NCBI GenBank assembly: GCA_001567485.1
Contig: JZRA01000068.1
Coordinates: forward strand, 124,001-188,000
Source of the DNA: Chloroflexi bacterium OLB13
Lineage (GTDB): Bacteria; Chloroflexota; Anaerolineae; Aggregatilineales; Phototrophicaceae
Direction of reading: 5' to 3'
DNA length: 64,000 nt
The translations under genes were made by a program, and so were the position numbers. The notes under the pieces are model-generated. The model saw nothing but the letters and a program-made list of their open reading frames with translations, searched no databases and was not told the origin of the DNA. Below are positions 37,503-47,148 of this stretch, one piece after another (the first letter of the stretch is position 1; every line of letters begins with the position of its first letter).

Positions 37503-38564
37503 TTATCCGCCGGTGAGCAGGGCGTGGAATGCCGTGTTGAACTCCTGTGGATATTCGAGGTACGGAGTGTGGCCGCAGTCCTTCAGCGCGAGGGTGGTGA
37601 CCGATCCGCCCCCGGCGGCGTATTTGGCGAGTACGTCGCGGGTCTGACTGATCATCGGCTGCGATGGGAAGACATCCACGCCCGGCCAGCCTGGAACGAT
37701 CCCGAATGCGCCAAGGGTTCCGATGTCGAACAGCGAATTGTCGCTGACGATCTGGTCATCTTGGCCGTAGACCCACAACACGGGCGGCTTGACCGGGCTG
37801 GCCCAAATCTTGCTGACATCGCCGGCGTACTTGGGCGAAAGCGCGTTGATGGGGCCGTAAACTCCCGGCGCGACGTTCGGCCAATTCGCCGATGCCACAA
37901 AATCGCCGGCATACTGCTGCGGGCCGGTGTGTTCGCTCAAGAGTCCAGAGAGCAGCTCTTCCTCGCGCGCGGCCCGAAATGGTGGTTTCCAATAAAACTT
38001 GTTCATTACATCGCGCGGCGAGTTCGGCGCGTCGGAACGGTCATGGTCGGCGATGGCTTGCACGAATGCAGCGTTTACCACGCCGCCGCCAGACCCCGCG
38101 AAATCGGCATAGCACGGCTGTCCGTCGACGCCTTTTGTGCCGCCGAAGCCATACGGAGAAGCTGTCGCGGCTAATGTCACCGAGAGCAGGCGGTCGGCGT
38201 GATCGCGCATCAGCCCCCAGCACACTCCGCCACCGAGGCTGTGCCCCGCGAGGTGAAACTGTTTGTGTCCGAGCTGATCCATCAGCGCGATGGCGTCGGC
38301 GACCCAATCGCCTGAGCCGCGCGTCGCGTCGACCAGCTTGGCCCGGTCGGCGCCGCCGTACCCGCGCAGGTCTGGCGCGATGCCGCGGAACCCAGCCGGC
38401 AGCGCGACCATCGTCTCTTCCCAATAGGTCGCATTACTGGCGTTGCCATGGATGAACAGCACCGGTGTGCCGTCCTCTGGCCCGGAGAACAGCACGCGAG
38501 TCGACAGGCGTGGTGTCTCGATTGATGTGGCTGTGACGCCGGGTAGGGTGGGGATATCGATCAT
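37503..38564 (-). CDS. Alpha/beta hydrolase
   Basis: About 353 residues. The nucleophile elbow GHSLGGG, oxyanion motif FIHGNASN, an aspartate in GQDDQIV and the late histidine in CGHTPYLE make a plausible Ser-Asp-His triad. A lid of about 90 residues lies between the nucleophile and the aspartate. Epoxide hydrolase, haloalkane dehalogenase and esterase subfamilies share this layout, so the reaction is not assigned. The frame opens at 38570, but the ATG at 38564 has GAGAG at workable spacing. The gene follows zwf in the same direction with an 86-base gap. Confidence 0.87.
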   Translation of the reverse strand: MIDIPTLPGVTATSIETPRLSTRVLFSGPEDGTPVLFIHGNASNATYWEETMVALPAGFRGIAPDLRGYGGADRAKLVDATRGSGDWVADAIALMDQLGHKQFHLAGHSLGGGVCWGLMRDHADRLLSVTLAATASPYGFGGTKGVDGQPCYADFAGSGGGVVNAAFVQAIADHDRSDAPNSPRDVMNKFYWKPPFRAAREEELLSGLLSEHTGPQQYAGDFVASANWPNVAPGVYGPINALSPKYAGDVSKIWASPVKPPVLWVYGQDDQIVSDNSLFDIGTLGAFGIVPGWPGVDVFPSQPMISQTRDVLAKYAAGGGSVTTLALKDCGHTPYLEYPQEFNTAFHALLTGG

Positions 38565-38656
38565 CGACATACTCTCAGTATCCGATCACAGAATACGCAG
38601 GCCGCACAAAAGCCCGGCCCACAGTATACCCACGAACCCGCCCAACACACCGCTGT

Positions 38657-40111
38657 CTAGTGATCGAGATCGCCGACCCGCCAGCGCCGCCCTGTGCGCG
38701 CCAGCAGCTCATCTGCCTCGTCCGGCCCCCACGAGCCGGGTTCGTAAAATTCCAGCGACGGCGCGCTAGCGGACGTTTCCCAGCTTGTGATGATCGGGTC
38801 GACGATCCGCCACGCCGCTTCGATTTCGTCCTCACGCGTGAACAGCGCAGCATCACCGGTGATGGCATCGATCAGCAGCCGTTCGTAGCTGTCCGGCACG
38901 GTCGTGGTGTCGAAGCTGTCGCGGTAGTGGAACGTGAGATCGACCGGATGCATCGACTGCGTGGTCTCCGGTTCTTTCGCCTGAATGGTGAGATGTACGC
39001 CCTCGTCCGGCTGAATCCGCATCGAAAGCACGTTCGGCGAAATCGCGTCTGGATCGACGCCTGCAAACATCAGGTGCGGCGGCTGGCGGAACGTGATCAC
39101 GATCTCGGACTGCTTGCGCGCCAGCGCCTTGCCCGACCGCAGATAGAACGGCACACCCTGCCAGCGCCAGTTATCGACGTACAGCTCCAGCGCGGCGAAG
39201 GTCGGGGTCTTGCTGTTCGGTGCGGTTCCGTCCGCATCGCGATAGCCGATGTACTGCCCGCGCACCGTGTGCGATTCCTGCGGCGGGCGTATCGCTCTGA
39301 GGACTTTGACCTTTTCGTCGCGCAGCGCGTTGGCCTCGAACGACGTCGGCGGCTCCATTGCGATGAGCGACAAGAGCTGCATCAGATGATTCTGGAACAT
39401 ATCGCGCAGGACGCCGGCCTTATCGTAGAACTCGCCGCGATGCTCGACGTCGACCTCTTCGGCGACGGTGATCTGCACGTTGTCGATGGCGTTGCGGTTC
39501 CACACCGGCTCGAAGATCGAGTTGGCGAAGCGGAAAAACAGGATGTTCTGCGCGGTCTCTTTACCGAGGTAATGGTCGATCCGGTAGACCTGACTTTCGC
39601 TGAACACCGCGTGAATCGTGTCGTTGAGCGCGTGGGCCGAGGCGAGGTCGATCCCGAACGGCTTCTCGACCACCAGCCGCCGCCAGCCCACATCTTCGCG
39701 CGCCATGCCGTGCGTGCCGAGGTTCTGCACGATCGGGGCGTACAGCTTCGGCCCGACCGACAGGTAATACAGCCTGTGCTCGACGTCGGACTCGCACGCG
39801 TCCAGCGCGGTCTTGACGGCGCCCATTCCGTCCGCGCTGCTGAGATCGGCGCTGACGTAACGCATGCGCGGGGCGAACGCGTTCCATCGTGTCTCGTCAA
39901 AGTGCTCCGGCGCGAACTGCTGCACGCCGTCCTTCATGCGCGCGCGAAAGTCGTCGTCGGAAAGCTGCGAGCGCGACACCCCGACGATATAGACGTTGGA
40001 CGGCAGGTGGCCCTTGACGTGCTGGTTGTACAGCGCGGGGAGCAGCTTGCGGTGGGTGAGGTCGCCCGACGCGCCGAAAATGACGATTGTGATCTGTTCG
40101 TGGTGCTGCAT
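38657..40111 (-). CDS. zwf: Glucose-6-phosphate 1-dehydrogenase
   Basis: 484 residues. The nucleotide-binding motif [17 protein letters not shown] is at the N-terminus and the substrate-binding active-site motif RIDHYLGKE in the middle. The enzyme oxidises glucose 6-phosphate to 6-phosphogluconolactone, the entry step of the oxidative pentose phosphate pathway. It starts three bases after the gnd stop, with GGGGGA upstream, so gnd-zwf is an operon. The lactonase gene pgl lies nearby at 44883. Confidence 0.97.
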   Translation of the reverse strand: MQHHEQITIVIFGASGDLTHRKLLPALYNQHVKGHLPSNVYIVGVSRSQLSDDDFRARMKDGVQQFAPEHFDETRWNAFAPRMRYVSADLSSADGMGAVKTALDACESDVEHRLYYLSVGPKLYAPIVQNLGTHGMAREDVGWRRLVVEKPFGIDLASAHALNDTIHAVFSESQVYRIDHYLGKETAQNILFFRFANSIFEPVWNRNAIDNVQITVAEEVDVEHRGEFYDKAGVLRDMFQNHLMQLLSLIAMEPPTSFEANALRDEKVKVLRAIRPPQESHTVRGQYIGYRDADGTAPNSKTPTFAALELYVDNWRWQGVPFYLRSGKALARKQSEIVITFRQPPHLMFAGVDPDAISPNVLSMRIQPDEGVHLTIQAKEPETTQSMHPVDLTFHYRDSFDTTTVPDSYERLLIDAITGDAALFTREDEIEAAWRIVDPIITSWETSASAPSLEFYEPGSWGPDEADELLARTGRRWRVGDLDH

Positions 40112-40114
40112 CCG

Positions 40115-41023
40115 CTATTCCCCCGTTTTCTTCACGCTGTGGCCGCCGAACGCATGGCGCATGATCGAGAGCAGCTTGTCCGTGTAACCGTCCTCGCGGC
40201 TGCGGATACGGCGTTCGAGCGCGGTCGTAATGACCGGCGCCGAGATGTTCAAGTTGATCGCCTCGAATACCGTCCAGCGCCCCTCTCCGCTGTCTGGCAC
40301 ATAGGCCGCGATGTCCTCAAGTGCCTGATCTTCGGCCAGCGCGTCGTGGATCAAGTCGAGCAGCCACGAGCGCACAACGCTGCCATCCTGCCAGATGCGC
40401 GTGACCTCGGCGAGGTCGAGGCCGAACTCCTTCTTGGCGCGCATGATCGACAAACCCTCGGCGAACGCCTGCATCATGCCGTACTCGATGCCGTTGTGGA
40501 TCATCTTGGTGAAGTGGCCCGCGCCAACCGGCCCGACATGCCCCCAGCCGCGGTCCGGGGCAGGCGCGAGCGTCTCGAAGATCGGCGTCAGCGGCGCGAC
40601 AGCCGCTTCGTCCCCGCCAATCATCAGGCTGTAGCCGACTTCCAACCCCCAAACCCCGCCAGACGTGCCCGCATCGACGAAGTGGATTCCATGCGGCTTT
40701 AGGCGCTCGGCGGCGGCCAGCGAGTCGACGTAGTGGGAGTTGCCCCCGTCAATGACCGTGTCCCCCGGCGACAGGCGCTGCGCCAGATCGTCAATCGTGG
40801 ACTGGGTCGGCGCGCCGGATGGCACCATCACCCATACGACGCGGGGTGGGGTTAGCTGCTGCACGAGGTCGTCAAGGCTGTTGGCCGGAATGGCTCCACC
40901 AGCGGCGGCCTCCGCGACAGCGTCGGGGCTGCGGTCATACGCGACGACTGCATGCCCCGCGCGCAGCAGGCGGGTGGTCATGTTGGCCCCCATCTTTCCA
41001 AGGCCGATCATTGCGATTTTCAT
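40115..41023 (-). CDS. gnd: 6-phosphogluconate dehydrogenase, decarboxylating, short form
   Basis: 302 residues, the short GndA-like form rather than the roughly 470-residue form. The nucleotide-binding motif IGLGKMGANM is followed by IDGGNSHYVDS, the substrate motif DAGTSGGVWGLEVGYSLMIGG, and HNGIEYGMMQAFAEG. It converts 6-phosphogluconate to ribulose 5-phosphate and CO2. The short group is generally NAD-linked. GAGGA lies eight bases before the ATG. It is divergent from glpD and followed directly by zwf. Confidence 0.93.
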   Translation of the reverse strand: MKIAMIGLGKMGANMTTRLLRAGHAVVAYDRSPDAVAEAAAGGAIPANSLDDLVQQLTPPRVVWVMVPSGAPTQSTIDDLAQRLSPGDTVIDGGNSHYVDSLAAAERLKPHGIHFVDAGTSGGVWGLEVGYSLMIGGDEAAVAPLTPIFETLAPAPDRGWGHVGPVGAGHFTKMIHNGIEYGMMQAFAEGLSIMRAKKEFGLDLAEVTRIWQDGSVVRSWLLDLIHDALAEDQALEDIAAYVPDSGEGRWTVFEAINLNISAPVITTALERRIRSREDGYTDKLLSIMRHAFGGHSVKKTGE

Positions 41024-41164
41024 CGGTTCAATCCTCGGTGATAGTTCTCCCTACAAGACTCTGACGCGTGCACTGACACGGGCTTACGCCGTGTGATCGC
41101 ACAACAGAGAGCATACCTCATGCGCGATACGGCCAAGCAGTCCCCGCTCACGCTGAGGCGGCGG

Positions 41165-41170
41165 TATAAT
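41165..41170 (+). promoter_or_regulatory. -10 element of the glpD promoter
   Basis: A perfect TATAAT 41 bases before the glpD ATG. The region 17 bases upstream has no recognisable -35 hexamer, so an activator may be needed. Confidence 0.5.
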
Positions 41171-41210
41171 GAAAGCAGTTCGTGAGAAATACCGCACTGG
41201 AGGCGAAACA

Positions 41211-42896
41211 ATGCTGACTCGGACACAAAAGTGGGATCGGCTCAAGGCGAATCCCAACGCCTCGGTGCTTGTGATCGGCGCCGGGATCAACGGCATCGGT
41301 ACGTTTCGCGATCTCGCCCATCAAGGTGTGGACGTGGTGCTGGTAGACAAGGCGGATTATGGCTCCGGGGCCAGCGCGGCGTCCAGCCACATGCTGCACG
41401 GCGGGATCCGCTATCTTGAGAACGGCGAATTCCGGCTTGTGCGCGAGGCGCTCACCGAGCGCAACCTGATGCTGCGCAATGCGCCGCATTACTCCAAACC
41501 GCTGCTGACCTCGATCCCGATCTTCAACCTGTTCAGCGGATTGTTCAACGCGCCGCTCAAGTTCCTGCGCCTGCGCGAGAAACCGTCCGAACGCGGCGCG
41601 CTCGTCATCAAGATCGGCCTGATCTTCTACGACTGGTTCGCACGCAGCTACCGCGTGATGCCGACTCACCGGATGCTCGGCCGCAGCGAGGCGCTCAAGA
41701 CCTATCCCGGCCTGCGTGAGGACGTGAAGTACGTGGCGCAGTACTACGACGCCTACATGCCGAACCCGGAGCGCATTTGCGTCGAGCTGGTGCAGGAAGC
41801 CGAGCGTGTATCGGAGCAGGCTATCGCGCTCAACTACGTTCAGGTGACCGGTGCGGCGAAGGACAAAGTATCGCTCCGCGATGACCTCACGGGCGAGACG
41901 TTGGAGATCACGCCGAAGCTGGTCGTCAACGCCGCCGGGCCGTGGATCGACTTCACGATGCAGGCGATGGGGATGGAGACGAAGTTCATCGGCGGCACAA
42001 AAGGGTCGCACCTGATCCTCGATCATCCTGAACTGTATCGCGCGTGCAACGGCGGCGAGTTCTTCTTCGAGAACAAGGACGGCCGCATTGTGTTGATCCT
42101 GCCGTATATCAACGGACGCGTCATGGTCGGCACGACCGACATCCGAATCGATGACCCGGAGAAGGCGGTCTGCACGCCGGAGGAGACGCGTTACATGCTG
42201 GAACTGGTGAACCGAATCCTGCCCGGAATCACGGTCGGTGAGGAACACATCGTGTTCAAATTCAGCGGGGTGCGCCCGCTGCCGACGGCCGACAAGGGAT
42301 ACACCGGGAACGTGAGCCGCGATCACAGCATCAAAGTAACTGAGCCGGACGGCGTCGTCGCGTTCCCGACGCTGTCGCTGGTGGGCGGCAAGTGGACGAC
42401 GTATCGTGCGTTCAGCGAACAGACGGCGGATCGAGTACTTGAGCGGTTAGGACGCCAGCGCAAAGTCTCGACGACGCATATCGCCATCGGCGGTGGACGA
42501 GACTATCCCACGGACGAAGACGAGTGGATCAACCATCTGGAGGCGGAGACGCATCTCGATCGTGATCGCCTGCGGACGCTGTTTGAACGCTACGGCACGA
42601 CGGCCCGCGAGGTCGCCGGTTTCATGGCGGATGGCGATGACGCGCCGCTGCGGTTTCATCCCGGCTATACCCGGCGCGAGATCGAGTGGATCGCCGCGAC
42701 CGAGCAAGTGATCCACCTTGACGACCTTGTGCTGCGGCGCACCGTCATGGCGTGGCTCGGCGGTTTCACGCGCGACCTGTTAACCGAGGTCGGCGGCATC
42801 GTCGCTGGCGTCGCCGGTTGGGACAGCGACCGGGCCGCCGCGGAGATTGAACGCGCCGCCGCGATCTTGAAGGATCGGCACGACGTCGTGGTCTAG
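41211..42896 (+). CDS. glpD: Aerobic-type glycerol-3-phosphate dehydrogenase
   Basis: 561 residues. FAD-binding VIGAGINGIGTFRDLAHQG at the N-terminus, SGASAASSHMLHGGIRYLE, and the C-terminal SLVGGKWTTYR stretch are diagnostic. The enzyme is a membrane-associated flavoprotein that oxidises glycerol 3-phosphate to dihydroxyacetone phosphate and reduces quinone. The ATG at 41211 follows GGAGG at seven bases; the frame opens at 41169 inside the promoter. Together with glpK it forms a split glycerol pathway. The glycerol entry protein is not seen in the window. Confidence 0.94.
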   Translation: MLTRTQKWDRLKANPNASVLVIGAGINGIGTFRDLAHQGVDVVLVDKADYGSGASAASSHMLHGGIRYLENGEFRLVREALTERNLMLRNAPHYSKPLLTSIPIFNLFSGLFNAPLKFLRLREKPSERGALVIKIGLIFYDWFARSYRVMPTHRMLGRSEALKTYPGLREDVKYVAQYYDAYMPNPERICVELVQEAERVSEQAIALNYVQVTGAAKDKVSLRDDLTGETLEITPKLVVNAAGPWIDFTMQAMGMETKFIGGTKGSHLILDHPELYRACNGGEFFFENKDGRIVLILPYINGRVMVGTTDIRIDDPEKAVCTPEETRYMLELVNRILPGITVGEEHIVFKFSGVRPLPTADKGYTGNVSRDHSIKVTEPDGVVAFPTLSLVGGKWTTYRAFSEQTADRVLERLGRQRKVSTTHIAIGGGRDYPTDEDEWINHLEAETHLDRDRLRTLFERYGTTAREVAGFMADGDDAPLRFHPGYTRREIEWIAATEQVIHLDDLVLRRTVMAWLGGFTRDLLTEVGGIVAGVAGWDSDRAAAEIERAAAILKDRHDVVV

Positions 42897-42905
42897 CAGC
42901 GGCTG

Positions 42906-43907
42906 CTACTGACGGGTGTATTCGATGCCGGGGCGCAGTTCGAGATGATACGAGTCCCACTGGTACTTCGCGTGCATCCCGGCGCTCTCGTAGAGGTGAA
43001 CCGCGTTGGTGAGGCTGCTGGCGTCGACGTTGAGCGTCAGACCCTTCCTGCCGAGCGCGTGCGCGGTCACAAACGCGTGCTGTAGGAGCTGGCGCGCCAG
43101 TCCTTGACGCCGGTAGCCGGGCATAATCGCCAGCCAATGCGTGTGCGCGTAGTCGGGATCGTCTTCGTCGGACGGATGTACGGTGAGCAGCCCGACCGGC
43201 ATGTCGCCGTCCATGAGAAAGAAGATGAGAGTAGGGTCGGTGTCCGGCCACGACAGCAGGTCGTTTACGCGGTGAAGCGGATGCTCCATCGTCCAGCGGA
43301 TAAGCCAGCCACGGTGATCGGCGAAGCTGTGGCCGTAAACATACGCGAACATGCGCGGGTCGGGCCGGTCGGCATACGTAATCAGGCGGATTCCGTCGGG
43401 GAACTTCGCCGGTTCCGGCGCGGTGTCCAGCGTGATACGCATCGCGTAGAACGACCCGGCATAGGAGAAACCGTGCCGCGTGAGCGCGTGCTTGGTGAAC
43501 TCATGCGCGCCGAATGCCGTCGCCTGCAAGACCACGCGGGCCTCGTCGGGAACGTGAGGGATCGCCTTGCGCGCGCGGTCAATCGACCATTCGAGGAGAG
43601 TGGCGCCGATTCCCTGCCCCCGGTACGGCGGCGCGACAACACCCCATAGGAACGGGCGAACCGGCGGGTCACGATACTCGAAAACCGCGCTGAACCCGAC
43701 CGTCTCTCCAGCTGGCGTCACAGCGATGACCGCGTCGCGTTCCAGCTCGAAGCGCGCCCGCCCCAGCCAATCGCTGCGCATCTCTTCCAGCGTCAATCCA
43801 GCATGCCCGATGGATGATTCGTCAAATTCGCGGATCAGCCGATGCACGTCGGTGAAGTCCGGCAGGGTCATCGGCCGGAGTAGGATGTTTGTGTGATTCG
43901 CAGCCAT
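42906..43907 (-). CDS. Protein with two tandem GNAT acetyltransferase domains
   Basis: 333 residues. The first domain contains GVVAPPYRGQGIGATLLEW (acetyl-CoA loop, about residue 90) and the second LAIMPGYRRQGLARQLLQHAF (about residue 255) followed by LNVDASSLTNAVHLYESAGM. Duplicated GNAT proteins include mycothiol synthase-like enzymes, but there is no evidence for that substrate here. The ATG at 43907 has GAGGGA six bases upstream. It converges on glpD with only nine bases between stops. Confidence 0.88.
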   Translation of the reverse strand: MAANHTNILLRPMTLPDFTDVHRLIREFDESSIGHAGLTLEEMRSDWLGRARFELERDAVIAVTPAGETVGFSAVFEYRDPPVRPFLWGVVAPPYRGQGIGATLLEWSIDRARKAIPHVPDEARVVLQATAFGAHEFTKHALTRHGFSYAGSFYAMRITLDTAPEPAKFPDGIRLITYADRPDPRMFAYVYGHSFADHRGWLIRWTMEHPLHRVNDLLSWPDTDPTLIFFLMDGDMPVGLLTVHPSDEDDPDYAHTHWLAIMPGYRRQGLARQLLQHAFVTAHALGRKGLTLNVDASSLTNAVHLYESAGMHAKYQWDSYHLELRPGIEYTRQ

Positions 43908-44068
43908 GGTTGATCCCTCGTCCCGGCCTGATGCGCGTCCAGCACTCACGTTATGCGTGAAGTCGAGAGTTGTCAAGGGGTCAGGAAAGATCAATAAGTG
44001 GGCGCTTCGCACAGGACGATACGTGCAGCTGGCCTCTAGCGGCAGACCGGTGCACAGGGCCGGACGGG

Positions 44069-44727
44069 TTACGTCGTACCGATCGCGCTCAGCAGCGCAG
44101 ACGCCGCGTCGATCTCGTCCTGATTGATCGTATGACCCATGCCGGGGTAGATGCGTTTATCGACCACCGCGCCCATCGTCCTCAGCACATCCGCTGTTTC
44201 GTCGACCCGTCCGACCGGGATATGGCTGTCGACGTCGCTGCATCCGATGAACGCGGGCGTGCCATCCAGCGGCGTGCCGGGGTGATGGATCGGCAGCGGC
44301 TTGCTGGCGTCGCCGATCAGCCCGCCGCTGAAGGCGAGGACGGCCCCATAGCGGCGCGGATGCTGTGCGGCGTATTCGACCGTCAGGCATGCGCCTGCGA
44401 GAACCCACCGATGGCGATCCGTTCGGGCGGGATGCCGCTGCCGCTGAGGCGCTGCACAAGCCGGTCAATCGCCGCCAGCGCCGACGAGAGGTACGGTTCG
44501 TTCTCCTCGACCGGCCGCATAAACCGCTGCGGATACCAGACGCTGCCGGCGGCCTGCGGCGCGAGAACTGCAAAGTCCGTGACCGGAAGGTTGGGCGCGA
44601 GCGTCAGGATTTCGCGCGCGGTCGAGCCGCGGCCGTGGATCAGGATGAGCGCCCGCTTGGCGGTTTCGACCGGCACGCCGGCGTGAAGGATGTCGATTCC
44701 ACCGTGCGGATCGTGCGATGAGGGCAT
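44069..44727 (-). CDS. Phospholipase/carboxylesterase-type alpha/beta hydrolase (frameshifted at about 44394)
   Basis: About 219 residues after repair. LILIHGRGSTAREIL, nucleophile GFSQG, an aspartate in CSDVDSHIPVG and the histidine in YPGMGHTIN match the carboxylesterase/YpfH family. As read, the protein stops after GFSQAHA. One extra G in the GG run (CC at 44394-44395 on the plus strand) gives GFSQGACLTVEYAAQHPRRY, and the frame then stays open to the TAA at 44069. AGGAG precedes the ATG at 44727. The normal substrate is a small ester or lysolipid; not resolved. Confidence 0.8.
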
Positions 44728-44750
44728 GCTGACTCCTGAACTGACCCCTT

Positions 44751-44821
44751 GAACGTGGTGAGTAATGAGAATGTGCTGATTCTTTTCACGCGTCAAGCTC
44801 CGCGAGTCAGATCGTCCAGCC
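44751..44821. repeat. Dispersed intergenic repeat, copy B
   Basis: Matches copy A at 14103-14179 in the same orientation, sharing GAACGTGGTGAGTaATGAG, TTTTCAC and GTCaGATCGTCcAGCC (lower case differs), with a different, shorter centre. It lies between the esterase and pgl genes. Hairpin potential is kept although the central bases differ. Confidence 0.5.
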
Positions 44822-44882
44822 TTCCAGTGTTTCAGTCACGCATCGCAGCAGATACCCGCGTTTCTCAGCTGGAGACCCACGT

Positions 44883-45622
44883 TCAGGTCGCGGACGAATA
44901 CGATCTGCGCAGCTTGCCCGCGGCGTCGCTGTCCACGATCCAGCGCACGGCATCGGACTTTGGCGCGATGGCCTGCGCCGGGAAACGGTTGGCGTTGTGC
45001 GGGCCTTCCAGCGTGTGGAGCAGCGCGTCCGCCTTGCCGCTGCCGGTGACGAGAAAAGTGACCTGTCGCGCGTTCGACAGCGCGGCGGGCGTCATGGTGA
45101 CACGCCACGAATCGAGCGCCGCGGAGAAGGCGGGGATTGCCCACATCTCCGTTTCAAGGATCGCGATGGAGTCTGGGAACAGCGACGCGGTATGCCCATC
45201 TCCGCCCATACCGAGGAATACGAGATCGAACACCGGGCTTCGGCGCGATTCCGCGAACTCACGCAGCAGCCGGTCGTACTCCGCCGCCGCGTCCACCGGA
45301 TTGATCTCGCCGCGAATCCGGTGAATCCGCGCGCCCCGATTGGCGATCCGCGCCAGCAGCACCTTGTTCACCGCGCCGAAGTTGCTGTCCGGATGATCGG
45401 GCGGCACGCACCGTTCATCGCCAAAGAATACATCGATCGTCGGCCAATCCAGCGTGTGGGCCTGCTCGGCGATCAGTGCGTATGCGCCGAGTGGTGTCGT
45501 CCCGCCGGACAAACCCACGCCAGCGACCGGCCCTCGCGCCGCGCGCTGGCGGCCGCGTCGAAGAATGCTTTCGCGGCAGCAACCGAAACGTCGCGGCTTT
45601 CCGCCAAGATATCGACACGCAT
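44883..45622 (-). CDS. pgl: 6-phosphogluconolactonase (frameshifted at 45514-45516)
   Basis: About 246 residues after repair. The N-terminal part starts MRVDILAESRDVSVAAAKAFF; the frame breaks after SLAW. One more G in the GGG run (CCC at 45514-45516 on the plus strand) gives GLSGGTTPLGAYALIA and continues in frame with FFGDERCVPPDHPDSNFGAV and LGMGGDGHTASLFPDS, all diagnostic for the glucosamine-6-phosphate isomerase/lactonase fold. It hydrolyses 6-phosphogluconolactone between Zwf and Gnd. AGGAGG lies just before the ATG at 45622, 17 bases after the TSUP stop. Confidence 0.88.
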
Positions 45623-45639
45623 ACGGCCTCCTAGAGTCC

Positions 45640-46353
45640 TCAGAAGATCAGCGACAGACCCAATACGATGAGCGCAATCTGCACCGCGCGGCGAAAGCCC
45701 TGCGGGCTGATAAATCGATCCAGCCACATGCCGGCCAACAACCCGCCCAGCATCGCAACCGTTGCCACCGCCGCCACCTCGAACACCTGCGGCGTATAGC
45801 GTCCGTTCAGCGCGTGCGAGGCGATCACGATCGGGGTGTTGACGATGAACGCGCCTTGAATGTTGGCCTTGAACTCGCTGGGCGTCCAGCCCTGCGTCGC
45901 GCCATAGACCACATAGGGCGGCCCGCCGGTGTTGAACGCGCCGCTGAGCAGGCCCGACGCGCCGCCAAAGAGGTAGCTCCAGCGCGGGTTGGCGATACGC
46001 GGCATGTGCGGACGGGTCAGCGAATACGCGCCATAGCCGGCGACAACGACGCCGAGGATCGCCAGAATTGCGGCCTCTGGCAGGCGCGGGCCAATCGCGG
46101 CCCCGACCGGGATCAACAGGACGGAGGCAGCAACGAGACGCCAGACGCGACCCACCGAAAACGAATGGCGGTAGCGCGCCATCATCGCGATCTCGGAGAA
46201 CAAGACTGCGACGGCGAACATCGGCGCGGCGACGGCGAGACCGAGCGTCTGCACGAGGACGGGCATTGACACGAGCGCCGAACCAAAGCCGGTCAACCCC
46301 TGAATCAACCCCGCGAGGATCATGATGAGTGCGACGACGACCGTGTCCGGCAC
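45640..46353 (-). CDS. TSUP (TauE/SafE) family membrane transporter
   Basis: 237 residues with about eight hydrophobic segments in two related halves. Each half has the glycine-rich TSUP motif: LAGLIQGLTGFGSALVSMP near the start and FGGASGLLSGAFNTGGPPYVVY in the middle. The family exports sulfite, sulfoacetate or other organosulfur and small organic anions. The start is GTG at 46353 with AAAGG seven bases upstream; no ATG fits. It leads pgl by 17 bases, an odd but probable operon pair. Confidence 0.9.
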   Translation of the reverse strand: MPDTVVVALIMILAGLIQGLTGFGSALVSMPVLVQTLGLAVAAPMFAVAVLFSEIAMMARYRHSFSVGRVWRLVAASVLLIPVGAAIGPRLPEAAILAILGVVVAGYGAYSLTRPHMPRIANPRWSYLFGGASGLLSGAFNTGGPPYVVYGATQGWTPSEFKANIQGAFIVNTPIVIASHALNGRYTPQVFEVAAVATVAMLGGLLAGMWLDRFISPQGFRRAVQIALIVLGLSLIF

Positions 46354-46498
46354 GGGGATGCCTTTCGTTCGATGACGCTGGACAAGGAAGCAAGGTGTGT
46401 CCGGCGAGCCGCTGCTGACTTAGAGTATACAGCGTCGTCTCAGAAAAAAGCGCCGGAGTCGAACCACTGTGATGTGGGCGTCGACCTCATCTCTACCT

Positions 46499-46557
46499 TT
46501 TCTTGACCATTCTCCACTCCATACTGACCCCATTTTGACCCCTGCAGGGCATACACT
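46499..46557 (+). promoter_or_regulatory. TTGACC-repeat promoter module upstream of usp (copy 1)
   Basis: TTTCTTGACC (46499-46508), 24 bases, TTTTGACC (46533-46540), 11 bases, then TACACT (46552-46557). The same blocks with identical spacings recur before the kdp genes. The two TTGACC units are 32 bases apart, about three helical turns. This looks like an activator site, KdpE being the obvious candidate. The remainder of the 46354-46647 gap shows nothing else I recognise. Confidence 0.6.
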
Positions 46558-46647
46558 CGCTATAAGACCGAACGTGGTGCAAAGCGAGGGGACGCTCAAG
46601 CGCGAAGTTGCAGGTGCTTGAGCGATCCCGAATCGGAGAGAAATCCC

Positions 46648-47130
46648 ATGAATACGCAGGTCATTATGGTTCAAATCGGCGAGCGACAGTGGACGATGGA
46701 CGCGCTCCATGCGGCGTGTGTGCTGGCCCGCAGAACCTCCGCGAAGATCGCACTCGTCTTGATGGTTCCGGTTCAACATGCCAGCTGGCTTGGCACGGAC
46801 TGGGGATATGCGACGCTTCCGGCCGAGGTGAAAGGCGCGTTTGCGGATTATCAGGCGACCATCGAAGACTATGGCCTCGACTGCGTTCCTACGCTGTTTC
46901 AGTACGTGACATGGGTGGAAGGCACGCTCCAAGCGGCAGCGCAGGTTGATGCGCGAATTGTGTTTGTTCCCGAACCGCACAGTCACCTGCCACTCTGGAC
47001 TCGTTTCCAACGATGGATGATGCGGCGGCAGTTTGCGCGGCAGGGGCGAGATTGGGCTGCGCCATCGTACCCTCGTGTCGCCGTAGAAGCGGACGAAGTC
47101 AAGCAGTTTCAGTCCGTCAGCACGCCCTGA
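46648..47130 (+). CDS. Universal stress protein-like protein linked to kdp
   Basis: 160 residues. The N-terminus MNTQVIMVQIGERQWTMDALHAACVLARRTSAKIALVLMV fits the first beta-alpha-beta of the UspA fold; the usual ATP-binding G-2x-G-9x-G(S/T) near the C-terminus is not evident, so it may not bind nucleotide. The C-terminal part is rich in arginine and aromatic residues (LPLWTRFQRWMMRRQFARQ). GGAGAG lies eight bases before the ATG. It precedes kdp and shares its promoter module, suggesting a role in K+ limitation response. Confidence 0.72.
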   Translation: MNTQVIMVQIGERQWTMDALHAACVLARRTSAKIALVLMVPVQHASWLGTDWGYATLPAEVKGAFADYQATIEDYGLDCVPTLFQYVTWVEGTLQAAAQVDARIVFVPEPHSHLPLWTRFQRWMMRRQFARQGRDWAAPSYPRVAVEADEVKQFQSVSTP

Positions 47131-47148
47131 TCCCGCGCGTACTTGCAC

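Noticed and set aside
38660-40702. 680-codon open frame on the plus strand across zwf and gnd
   Set aside because: It is antisense to two clear enzymes, is arginine- and histidine-rich and has no family resemblance; long antisense frames are expected in GC-rich coding DNA.
46535-46566. TTGACC and TATAAG as the usp promoter
   Set aside because: The spacer would be 20 bases. TACACT at 46552, with the same spacing as in the kdp copy, is a better -10.
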